From Chondrus crispus (Eukaryota; Rhodophyta; Florideophyceae; Gigartinales; Gigartinaceae): a stretch of 64,000 nucleotides of DNA. Both the position numbers and the translations under genes were made by a program. Shown here piece by piece: positions 43,179 through 52,213 of the stretch; positions within the stretch are counted from its first letter, which is position 1; the number at the start of each line of letters is the position of its first letter. The notes beneath the pieces are model-generated. The model did no database searches and was not told the origin of the DNA. It saw only the letters and a program-made list of their open reading frames with translations. Location: the NCBI RefSeq assembly GCF_000350225.1, contig NW_005179004.1:540042-604041 (forward strand), in the 5' to 3' direction.

Positions 43179-45440
43179 GTGCAAAAACAACTATTTATCA
43201 AACGCGAAATTACGGAGGCTTCCGTAAGCCCGGTACCACCCCACGAACGCGAATATTTCCCGACCGCCGGAGGTCGGATGCCACGGATCCGCCGTGAAGG
43301 CACCAGGGCCAGCGAGAGCCCGGTGCAAGAAGAAGAACGCGACGTGCGCGTCGAGAAGGCGCCGCATGAAGAAGTAACACGTGAACAACGCGTGGGGCCC
43401 TCCTTGGGCCCCTGGAGTCAAGGGCCGAAAGACGAACGCGAGGCCTCGGACCCCGACGGTCAAGGAAGAAGAACGCGAAGAAAGGGCAAGACGCGACGCC
43501 GACGCCCAAAGCGAAATGACCTGGCGCGAACGGCCCCTCCTAAGATCGTCGAGGGCGTCGTCTGTCTGATGACGTCCAAGATCTACAATATATTGGGCTC
43601 GATAGCTACTGAGAGGAACGCGTTCAAGCCGTACACTATCGCCGTCGATACATGTTCTGGCTACAATCTGGTGAGGAAGGCCGACCTTCCTCCCGATTGG
43701 ACGCGACACGCGATACGCGACGCGCCATTGCCAAGGCTGGCCGGAGCAAACAGCAATCCGTTGAGGCTGAGAGCAATGGTCTGCTTGGTTGTCCGGATTC
43801 GGAACACGATGTTCCGAGTCCCGTTCGTCGTCGCGGACCAACTGGCTGTTCCCGTGCTTCTGGGCACCGCGTTCATTGACGCACATGTCCGGAGCATCGA
43901 CATAGAAGCCCAGAGGCTCGAGCTTCGGCATGGGGGCGCCGTGGCCATCGTGAACGCGAAGGGGGAGCCGTCTCCCCCTACAAGGCGACATGGACGCGAG
44001 ACAAACCGGGCAGAAGTACGCGAAGAAGCCCAGCACCCGATTCGGATCGCGCGCGGGGTAAATGTCCCCGCTATGTCGCAAGTTCGCGTACGCGTTACGA
44101 CAGGGGGGAGAGGCCTGGTATTTTTGGAGCCCAAGCCGTCGCTGCAGCACCGCCACGGGGTGCGGCTGACCAACGGTGTCGCGGAAGTGCTACCAAACCA
44201 GGCCTTCGAGGTTATGGTCGCGAATTTTTCGCGTCAGGTACGACGACTGCCGAAAAATACAGTCGTCGGATACGCGAAACGGAACCCTCTTGCCATTCTG
44301 ACACCGGAGCGTCGGGTGGCAGAGGAGATCGCGCACGCGCTGCACATTTCCAACTTGGACGGCCAAGAAGGAACATTAGGAGCAGGACGGCCGGACTCCA
44401 CCGCGAATAAGAACGCGAACAAGAACGCGGACGAGGAGCACGCGAGGTACCAAAATTTCGCGGAAGATACCGGACGCGTACAATATAAGGATCCCAAATC
44501 GGACGCACAAGATTGGGAAAAGGAGATTGATCTATCACATGTGAAGGACAAGAAATTACGCGTACAGGTGCTTGAGATGCTACGCGAACACTCCAGTTTG
44601 TGGAGCGGGTCGCTCGGAATGATCCGAGCGACGGAACATCGCATCCCACTTGAGCCCGGCACGAAGCCGATACGCGCCATGCCCTACCGCAAAGGGCCCG
44701 CGATGCGCGAAATGGTCGCGAAAGAAGTGAAGAAAATGTTGAACGCGGGAGTGATAGAGCCCGCGAATACGGAGTGGGCGTCCCCGGTCGTCCTTGTCCC
44801 AAAGAAGGACGGTAGTCTACGCTTCTGTGTGGACTACCGTCGCTTGAACGCGAAAACGCTGGCGGATTCGTATCCGCTTCCGCGTATGGACGACTGTATT
44901 GATTCATTGGGGGACGCGGCTGTGTTCACTACGCTGGACTGTAACTCAGGATATTGGCAGATTCCGGTCGCGCCGGAAGACCACGACAAAACTACCTTTA
45001 CCACCCATATGGGAACGTTCCGACATTTGCGGATGCCATTCGGGTTACGCGGAGCTCCAGCCACTTTTCAACGCGCGCTGGACATAATTCTATCACGCGT
45101 ACGATGGCAGATTTGCCTAGTGTATCTGGACGACGTTATCGTCTTTTCGCGTACGCACGCAGAGCACGCGAAACATTTGGACGCGGTTCTGGGACTTTTG
45201 GGAAGCGCCGGCATTTCTCTCAAGTTGAAGAAATGCAGCTTCTTTCAGCCACGCGTACACTACCTGGGGCATGTGATATCCCCAGGGAAGTTAAGCGTGA
45301 CAGAAACCGCAGCGGACGCGTTCAAGACATTTACATTTCCCCGAACGTTGACACAAGTCAGGTCATTTCTCGGGGCATGTAATGTCTACCGCCGCTTTGT
45401 GCAGGGGTTCGCGAAAATCGCGCGCCCCTCACCGATATGA
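43179..45440 (+). CDS. Ty3 pol, first part: protease and reverse transcriptase
   Basis: Open frame of 753 codons. The first codon is GTG; the first ATG is 43278, so translation may depend on frameshifting, reinitiation or splicing. After an Arg/Glu-rich stretch the protease reads TIAVDTCSGYNLVRKADLPP, where the 24-29 kb element has DTGAGFNFVRVGTLPP, so the usual DTG is replaced by DTC. RT has VDYRRLNA, DCNSGYWQIPVAPED and CLVYLDDVIVFSRT (intact YLDD). The frame stops at 45438-45440, overlapping the next ATG (ATGA). A missing C near 45425-45430 (RP then PLTDM) would restore one frame, so this is probably a 1-nt deletion. Confidence 0.88.
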   Translation: MQKQLFIKREITEASVSPVPPHEREYFPTAGGRMPRIRREGTRASESPVQEEERDVRVEKAPHEEVTREQRVGPSLGPWSQGPKDEREASDPDGQGRRTRRKGKTRRRRPKRNDLARTAPPKIVEGVVCLMTSKIYNILGSIATERNAFKPYTIAVDTCSGYNLVRKADLPPDWTRHAIRDAPLPRLAGANSNPLRLRAMVCLVVRIRNTMFRVPFVVADQLAVPVLLGTAFIDAHVRSIDIEAQRLELRHGGAVAIVNAKGEPSPPTRRHGRETNRAEVREEAQHPIRIARGVNVPAMSQVRVRVTTGGRGLVFLEPKPSLQHRHGVRLTNGVAEVLPNQAFEVMVANFSRQVRRLPKNTVVGYAKRNPLAILTPERRVAEEIAHALHISNLDGQEGTLGAGRPDSTANKNANKNADEEHARYQNFAEDTGRVQYKDPKSDAQDWEKEIDLSHVKDKKLRVQVLEMLREHSSLWSGSLGMIRATEHRIPLEPGTKPIRAMPYRKGPAMREMVAKEVKKMLNAGVIEPANTEWASPVVLVPKKDGSLRFCVDYRRLNAKTLADSYPLPRMDDCIDSLGDAAVFTTLDCNSGYWQIPVAPEDHDKTTFTTHMGTFRHLRMPFGLRGAPATFQRALDIILSRVRWQICLVYLDDVIVFSRTHAEHAKHLDAVLGLLGSAGISLKLKKCSFFQPRVHYLGHVISPGKLSVTETAADAFKTFTFPRTLTQVRSFLGACNVYRRFVQGFAKIARPSPI

Positions 45441-47785
45441 CGCGGAAGGACGCGGATCCGGACTACGATAACCCGACCGCGGCTCAGGTTCACGCGTTCG
45501 AAGAGCTCAAGAGGCGGATGATCGCGCCCCCAATTCTCGCGCTCCCGAGATACGGACGGCCGTATATGATTGATACTGACGCGAGCGCGTATCAACTGGG
45601 GTGCACGCTTTTACAAGAGCACGACGGGACCAACGATTGGCGCCCCGTCGGCTATTGGTCGTATTCCCTCAACGATAGTGAGCGGAACTACAGTGCGACT
45701 GAGCGCGAATGTTTCGCCGTAGTGTGGGCCGTCCGCACACTACGGCCCTACATTGAGGGAACCAAATTTACCGTGAGGACAGACCATGACGCGTTACGAT
45801 GGCTGATGTCCCTCACAGAAAGCTCCGGCCGACTGACGCGTTGGCGACTACGGTTAGCGGAGTATGACTTCACCATCCAATACAGACCTGGACGCGTTCA
45901 TCAAGTACCCGACGCGCTGTCGCGTCTCATTTCCCCGAGGACCGCTGACGATCCTCGGAAGGCCGTCGAGGTGGATGACGACATTCCCACCTACGACGGC
46001 ACTACCGTACGCGATGTGTCAGATGAATTACGCGACCATACTTGTACCGCGAAATACGACCACAAGAGCGACCACGTGTTCGTCACAACGCGAAACAAGG
46101 CGGGGAGAAGGAGAAAAGCGCGTTCACGCGACGGGCCAGTGGGCGACGAAGAAGCCCCAGCTTTACAAGAACGCGGCGACCTATGGGCTGAGATAGAAGA
46201 ATTCGACGCGGTGGATATTGAACGCGCTCAAGAACCAGGAATTGACGCGTCAGGCTCCCAGGTCGCTCCTCCACAGGACGACCTGCCGGCCCCTCTCACC
46301 CTGGAGGAGATAGCCGAGGAGCAACGCGTCGACGATTTCTGCCAAACCGTACTGGCCAGACAATCGGAAAGTCGCGACTCCGCGTTCTTTGAGGACCACC
46401 AAGGGGTTTTGAAGCGCAAGCACCCCTACGATCCTGAAATCATTCAAGTGGTGGTCCCTCAGTCACTACGCGCGCGTCTGTTGCGGCTCTGCCATGACCC
46501 CGCGATCGCGGGACATCCGGGGCAGAACCGCATGTATCACGCGCTCCGACGCTGGTATTACTGGCCACATTTGGCCGCGGACGTGGCAGCGACAGTACGC
46601 GTATGCCGGACATGCGCGAAGAATCGCGTCAAACTCCGAAAACATCTCAACCGGCTGAGATTGTTCCCTGCTACGTGTCCATTGGAGAGCCTCGCGATAG
46701 ACATTCTTGGACCGCTTCCGAAGACCAAAGAAGGAAAACAATACCTTCTGGTAATAACGGACCGGTTCACAAAGTTAACTCAAGTCGTCGCGTTGAGGAC
46801 AGTGACCGCGTACACAGTGGCGACCGCGTTTTGTGACGCGTGGGTTTTCAAGTACGGCATTCCGCGTTCTCTGTTGTCCGATAATGGACCTCAATTTAAC
46901 GCGAAGTTCTTCCACAGCGCGTGCCGGATCCTGGGGATTACGAACTTGTATACGTCCGCGTACCATCCCCAGACCAACGGCCAAGTGGAGCGCTACAACC
47001 GCACTATCGCGTCTATGTTGCGTAACTACGTCAACGAACACCAAGACGATTGGGATGTGTACGTGGGGCCATTAACTTACGCATACAACTCCCACGTACA
47101 CAGGTCTACGGGTACGACCCCATTCGAGCTTGTACTCAGTCGACCTCCCCCAGAATTTTCGCTTCGAAGGACGGAGGGGAACGCGCCCCTTCCAGATAGA
47201 AAAACGCATCGCACGGAGTTCCTTAAGAAACTGGACGAGACAATTCAAAAGGCATATAGCAGCCTGCGACGAACGCAGGCTCGCTACAAACGCGATTTCG
47301 ACAAACGCGTGAGACGCGTAAACACGCGAGTCAAGCCTGGAAATTATGTATACCTCGACCCTACGGACGGAGCGAAGACATCAAATAAGCTCGCGTCACC
47401 AGCCGTGGGACCTTACCGCGTCCTCGCGAATGACCAACGTACCATCACGATTGATCGTGATGGGGTCACAGAACGCGTGTCCGCTGATAGGTGTGTGTAC
47501 GCGCCACCACCTGTGGACGCACCACGGGCAAGCACAACCGCGCCCGGTGACCTTGCTGACAAGGTCACCACGGGGACACAGTACGCGGTGGACCGGCTTC
47601 TCGATCATCGCGTAATGGAAAACGGGACCGCGGAGTTCAAGGTGAAGTGGGCAGACTACGAGGATCCCACGTGGACAGCAAGGACACATATCCCCGAAGA
47701 ACTCGTCTCGCGTTACGCGAGCCGACTACGCGCACGCACGGGTAGGGACCTGACAACTGAGTTGAACGCGGACGTTCAACCTTAA
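45437..47785 (+). CDS. Ty3 pol, second part: RNase H, integrase, chromodomain
   Basis: 782 residues from ATG 45437. RNase H (residues 50-165) has IDTDASAYQLG and RTDHDALRWL. The integrase zinc finger (about 345-395) has CHDPAIAGHPG and CRTC. The core (about 415-560) has AIDILGPLPK, LLSDNGPQF and TNGQVERYNRT, an intact DDE. A GPY-like module (AVGPYRVLAN) and a chromodomain (AVDRLLDHRVMENGTAEFKV, KWADYEDPTW) follow. The C-terminus ELNADVQP is encoded by the DNA hairpin at 47761-47780. The domain set marks it as a chromovirus-type element. Confidence 0.9.
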   Translation: MTRKDADPDYDNPTAAQVHAFEELKRRMIAPPILALPRYGRPYMIDTDASAYQLGCTLLQEHDGTNDWRPVGYWSYSLNDSERNYSATERECFAVVWAVRTLRPYIEGTKFTVRTDHDALRWLMSLTESSGRLTRWRLRLAEYDFTIQYRPGRVHQVPDALSRLISPRTADDPRKAVEVDDDIPTYDGTTVRDVSDELRDHTCTAKYDHKSDHVFVTTRNKAGRRRKARSRDGPVGDEEAPALQERGDLWAEIEEFDAVDIERAQEPGIDASGSQVAPPQDDLPAPLTLEEIAEEQRVDDFCQTVLARQSESRDSAFFEDHQGVLKRKHPYDPEIIQVVVPQSLRARLLRLCHDPAIAGHPGQNRMYHALRRWYYWPHLAADVAATVRVCRTCAKNRVKLRKHLNRLRLFPATCPLESLAIDILGPLPKTKEGKQYLLVITDRFTKLTQVVALRTVTAYTVATAFCDAWVFKYGIPRSLLSDNGPQFNAKFFHSACRILGITNLYTSAYHPQTNGQVERYNRTIASMLRNYVNEHQDDWDVYVGPLTYAYNSHVHRSTGTTPFELVLSRPPPEFSLRRTEGNAPLPDRKTHRTEFLKKLDETIQKAYSSLRRTQARYKRDFDKRVRRVNTRVKPGNYVYLDPTDGAKTSNKLASPAVGPYRVLANDQRTITIDRDGVTERVSADRCVYAPPPVDAPRASTTAPGDLADKVTTGTQYAVDRLLDHRVMENGTAEFKVKWADYEDPTWTARTHIPEELVSRYASRLRARTGRDLTTELNADVQP

Positions 47786-47793
47786 GGGGGGGG
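47761..47793 (+). promoter_or_regulatory. Hairpin plus polypurine tract, internal copy
   Basis: GTTGAACG-CGGA-CGTTCAAC (8-bp stem) then cctt and aagggggggg. Same design as the copies before the two LTRs at 56077 and 57424, but no LTR follows here. Confidence 0.8.
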
Positions 47794-48888
47794 CCCTCAA
47801 CCGCTTTCGGACGCATCGCGTTCGAAGTAATTCAGAGAAACGAAGGAGGCGTGCCCTACGGTAGAGTCGACATTCAAGAAAGAATTGGACCCTGAGCAGC
47901 CGTGCAAATGAGGCAGACCAACGCGGACTGTATTAGAAAAAACCAGAAGGCTGAAGATACCATACCAAACGCTGGAACGAGACGGTTGACGTCGGAATAA
48001 TACGCAAGGTGAGATGGAACACTGGGTCCACGGACAGACAGCAGAGAGAACAGTACACGCGCAATGAAGCTCCACGCTCGGCGGGGCTACTATACCTATG
48101 CTGACTCCAGGTCTCTGCAATGGACAACTGAAGCATAGAACACGCCGTGGAAACCCCACGATCAGTAGCGGGACAAACGACGCGACGCCCGACGCGCAGA
48201 GATACACACGCGCAAGAAGAACAATAGAGATAGGCGCCAGGACTTAGACGTGAGACGCCGCAAGTCACGAGACGAGCCAACGCCTCATGAATGGGCAGGA
48301 GATGACGTCCGGTACTGTGCGCTTGCGTGCAGTGGCCAAGCCGCCGCCGCCAGGCGGAAATTTAACGATAAATTAGGTCGTATGGCGCGGTCAGCGACAT
48401 GGCGTGCACTGGCGCCCCGTACGCGGGACACGCAATTCTGGGTAACTCGCACCACGCCCCGATCCAGGCGGCCGACACCCCTCCTCGCCACCAGATCCTT
48501 GGAAATCATGGGTACGGACCCTGTGGACGATCGCGCAGCCGCGGCCGAATTGCACGCGACATGGCCGCGCAGACGCGATCGTCCCGCGATTGATACCCGA
48601 ACGCGCATCAAGTACGCGAACGCGCCCTCGAAACAGCCCGGAGCTAGCTATGCTAACGATCGCGCAGTCGCGGCCATATATACGCGACATGTCCGCGCAG
48701 CCGCGATCGTCCCGCAAGCGCTATCTGAGTCACTCGGATGCACATTCGAGACGCCTCTCCAATCACGTATGACCCCTTCGGGGGCCACTGACTCTGACTT
48801 ATCTGTCGTTTTTGCGAACCGCGCACGCGAAGCAGGAGTTCGTCGCGCGACAACCAATATGAGTTACGTCCACGCCCTTGGGGCATGA
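47794..48888 (+). other. Element DNA after pol, ACGCG-rich, with two hairpin repeats
   Basis: A 212-codon Ala/Arg-rich frame (48250-48888, +) shows no domain. It contains a ~62-bp direct repeat (48528-48590 and 48656-48718), each unit beginning cgatcgcgcag and ending cgcgatcgtcccgc, with partly self-complementary ends. The high ACGCG density of gag-pol continues to about 48.9 kb, which suggests it belongs to the element. Confidence 0.5.
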
Positions 48889-48899
48889 ACAACGGGAAG

Positions 48900-49900
48900 A
48901 GAAGAGAAGACCAGAAGACTGTCGCCCGACGAACAGGAGATGAATAAGACTGCCGCTCAACGGGGCAGAGGCCAAGTGGCCATAGAAGATACCAAGGAAT
49001 GGCGCACTCTTACCACCCCGAGCAAGGCCCCTACAAGAAATCCGCCATCCACACCACGTCCGGAACGTTCCCGGCTACTCGGACACCACCCTGACGGCAT
49101 AACTCTACCCTCCACCGACACACCTGCGGCCTGTTACCACGCGGCATGCCACATGATCAACCAAACGTCGCCCGAGCACAGATCCTCGCTCGCAAGCGCA
49201 CAGTTGCAGCACAGCCCGACTCGTTGCTACGGACTCGCAAGGATCAGGAGGAGCAATATAGTTTGCCAATGTGCCCGAAACCCCGCTCCACCAAGGAGCA
49301 AGGCCAACCCCCCGCTCGCGGCGTATACGCCTCTGTGAACCGGTGACCAGACGCCTTTCGTCTCGTTGGTCCGGAAGACCCGTGCCAATTCTTTCATGCC
49401 CTCGTATCTTACTCTCCCGAGGCCGCCCTGAGGAGAACGCCGTCGCATAGTTTCTGCCATAACCGACGCCAAGTCAACAGAGCAATGGCGCACCCTACGA
49501 CAAAAGACCCCCATATTGACACCGTTCGGGATTCAAGACATTACGCATTACTACAAATTGTGCAGCTTCATAAGGAATGTCAAGCCGGAGGCGCAGGAGG
49601 AGCTGATAACCGCGTGATCAACCAAATCCGGATCGCGGTTGACGAACTGGAGCTAAAAATACTGGAGTTGTCAGTGGAGCGACGACCATGCCGGACGTTT
49701 TGGACTCTACACTCACGTGACCGGGGCCTCGAGAGCAACTTTTGCACACGGCACTACCAGATAGGGAGTCACGCGCGTCGATCTGGCTCTCAGTTCGTGA
49801 TATGGACTTGCACTGCTCTCGCTCTCCCTCAGTCCGCCCCACTGCCGCCGCCACCGCCACCATGACACCCTCCGCCACCGGTCGCCATCTCCACCGCCGC
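48900..49900. other. Unassigned DNA inside the giant element
   Basis: ACGCG density drops here. The frames 48940-49338 and 49485-49865 (+) have ATG starts; the second has a helical stretch QIRIAVDELELKILELSVE but no recognised domain. It may be captured host DNA. Confidence 0.35.
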
Positions 49901-49904
49901 GCCG

Positions 49905-50142
49905 ATGCTGCGCCATCTCGTGCAGCTCTCGCGCGCGAAGATGACCGTACTCTCGGCCACCACCTACCTCGCGGCCGCGCTCCTGGTCCCCTCGCTGCAC
50001 CCCCCCCACCTTCCTCCGCGGCTGGCTCTTCATCCTGCTCACCCAATTCGCCACCCACTTCCTCGGCGAAGTCTACGACCTCGCCTCGGACCGCCTCAAC
50101 AAGCACGCCACCTGCCCCGGCGCCTTCACCCTGAAGGCTTGA
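49905..50142 (+). pseudogene. UbiA-type prenyltransferase fragment
   Basis: MLRHLVQLSRAKMTVLSATT and the helix YLAAALLVPSLHPP run into a C run (50000-50007), after which the next frame gives WLFILLTQFATHFLGEVYDL then ASDRLNKHA. Basic start, helix, and a helix ending in an N/E-x-x-D-x-x-x-D motif match the first two helices and first Asp-rich motif of UbiA-family prenyltransferases (quinone or chlorophyll pathway enzymes, membrane bound). It stops soon after, so it is a 5' fragment with one frameshift, most likely captured by or trapped in the retroelement. Confidence 0.55.
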
Positions 50143-50149
50143 GGCAACC

Positions 50150-51000
50150 CATGACGCCGCAATCGCAAGAATGCATACATCCTCCGCAACGAAGAGAGAC
50201 ATGTTAAGATACAGCAGTGATTCCAGAAGAGCTCATCCGAAATAACGCCTTCCAACCTCTCGGTTTTCCGCGCCATCTACAACCGTTTTGCTTTCAATGC
50301 GATGCCTCAGCCTCATATCGCTGTCAAAGCCATCACTGCCCTTTTTGCATGGCCAAGTGCACAAGTGGAATCAAATCTGAATGAAATATGTTTTTGACGT
50401 AGGACTGTTGTGCATGTATATCATGTCTCTGATGCTGTTTCTCCTCAATTCTCATTGTCGTTAGGCGAAAAAGCTGCACACAACGGCTGTTTGTTTTGGG
50501 CTTATTATGAGTAAGACTGTTCACCATTGTTATTCAAATGCGGGGTGCTCGCTTGTGGAAAACGGCTTTGGGGGAAACGCTGGCGCCGCGACTGAAGTTC
50601 AGGACATTGTGTCGCAGTGAGGGCGAAGAAGCCATCGTTGATGGACTAAGAAGCAGCTCTTTACAGAAGCAGGTGTTGGACATGGCACATCTCCGGTTAA
50701 TGACGTTTGGGTGAGATGAAAAAGGGAGAAATGGAGAATTCCCCATGAGGTCAGTTGTGGCCGGTGAGGGAGTCATCTGCAACTGCCAGCAGTGTTGAGA
50801 TGGAAGAGTTTGTCCTTCAGAAACCTTGTGTACATTTTTAATAATGGGACTGGAGGCCAGGGGCGACGCAGCCGGAGACACCGCATCGTCAGCATGGACA
50901 TGAGTTTTACCTTCTCCTACTCATGTCCCATGAGAGGCAGGGCGTGGAAAAAAAAGGAGAAGGCGACTCGGCTGGATCACTGTTGGTGAGAAGCAGCGCC
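50150..51000. other. Unassigned DNA inside the giant element
   Basis: AT-richer, host-like composition with no ACGCG enrichment. A short frame near 50279-50385 contains CFQCDASASYRC and CPFCMAKC, perhaps part of a zinc-binding protein. Nothing firm. Confidence 0.3.
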
Positions 51001-51414
51001 CTAACGCCCATGTTTATCCAACAAGTGTTGTTGAAGTGCGAAGCCGTCTGCCAGGACTCTGGAGCAGAGTTTGCAGTTGTATGTTTCCTTCGGCATGGCA
51101 CGCACGGGAGTGTTTTCCTCCTCGTTTGGCGCTGGATCGAGGTGCATATCCTTAAAATGCGAGACAACAGTGACAAAGCCATCATCGAGGTCAATCTCGC
51201 AAGTCACACACCTTGAGAACTTATCAATATGCGGCTCACCGCCCGCCGCACCCTTCGCCAATTCCTGTGCTCTTTGATTCCATTCATCGATCGCCGCCAC
51301 CTCTCCGACATGCTCAAACTCGATCTGCATTCCCCTGGCCAGCAAATAGCCCGACGCATTATCCATCTCATGCCACACGTCATGATACATCTTCCTCTGC
51401 GAAACAAACTGCAT
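51001..51414 (-). pseudogene. C2H2 zinc-finger protein fragment
   Basis: 137 codons from ATG 51414 (the frame is open for another 93 codons upstream without ATG). Near the C-terminus are two finger-like units, CVTCEIDLDDGFVTVVSHFK-DMH (C-x2-C-x13-H-x4-H) and CKLCSRVLADGFALQQHLLD-KH (C-x2-C-x12-H-x4-H), separated by an acidic linker. The N-terminal part (KMYHDVWHEMDNASGYLLAR) is unassigned. Antiparallel to gag-pol. It could be a captured host exon or an accessory ORF. Confidence 0.5.
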
Positions 51415-52213
51415 GCCATGGATGATGTACAAACTCGCGGTGCGAATGGTGACCTTAGACGTATTCGGATCCAACGATGGGCACCTCGAGGCGTTTGCAG
51501 AGTACGAGCGAAAGCGCAGGCCGTATGCAGAGGCCGTCCCGGCGGAAGCGAGGAAGCAGCTCCTCTTGGGGCGCTGCAGCTCGGCATGGCATTCGTACTG
51601 TACGCCGAGCAGCGTGCCACCGCAGGGGCTACGCCCGACGCCATCGTATTTTAATTTCCGGAAATTTTTGGCACGCGCACGAGAGCGCACCAATCACCGA
51701 TCATGCCGGATTTTTGGCCAAAAATTGCCTCCGGAGTTTTTTCGGAAAATTTTATGTGATTTGATCAAGAGCATCCGGCTGTCCTATGCGTACGCGCGCA
51801 TGTCGCGCCGCGCAGGCACGCCCCCCATGCTTCACGTGGCCCCTGCCCGCGCTGACCGCTGCTTTCTGGCACTCGTCGTCACCCGTCGAGCACAGCGAGA
51901 CAGGGGAGGGTATGTGCCAAAAAGGAGACCGGAGGAGGTCGCGTAAGGAGCGATACGCGCAGATGGCGCTGTAGAAAGGTCCCCCGTCAGCTGAGACGGG
52001 AGGTACGGCGTGCTATCGGACGATTCGCCAACCCGCCTCTGTGATGTGTGAAACGGTCGGCACTGCCACAAGATAACTTGCTGCGTTGCAAAATTTGGAC
52101 GCGTTGCAAAAGAATGGTGCAAAGAAGACGGCCGTTGAGCAGCCCTCTTTTTTACGGTAACCATCTACACGCACGACTACTTACCGACGGGCAACTATGA
52201 CCAAGTCTCGAAA

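Noticed and set aside
43191-44156. 321-codon minus frame inside pol
   Set aside because: Shadow of the protease-RT frame, whose domains are unmistakable.
45425-45440. Programmed frameshift within pol
   Set aside because: No slippery heptamer is visible at the ATGA overlap; a missing C in the short C run explains the break more simply.
49618-50202. 194-codon minus frame over the UbiA fragment
   Set aside because: Gly/Ala/Arg-rich shadow of the plus-strand prenyltransferase codons.
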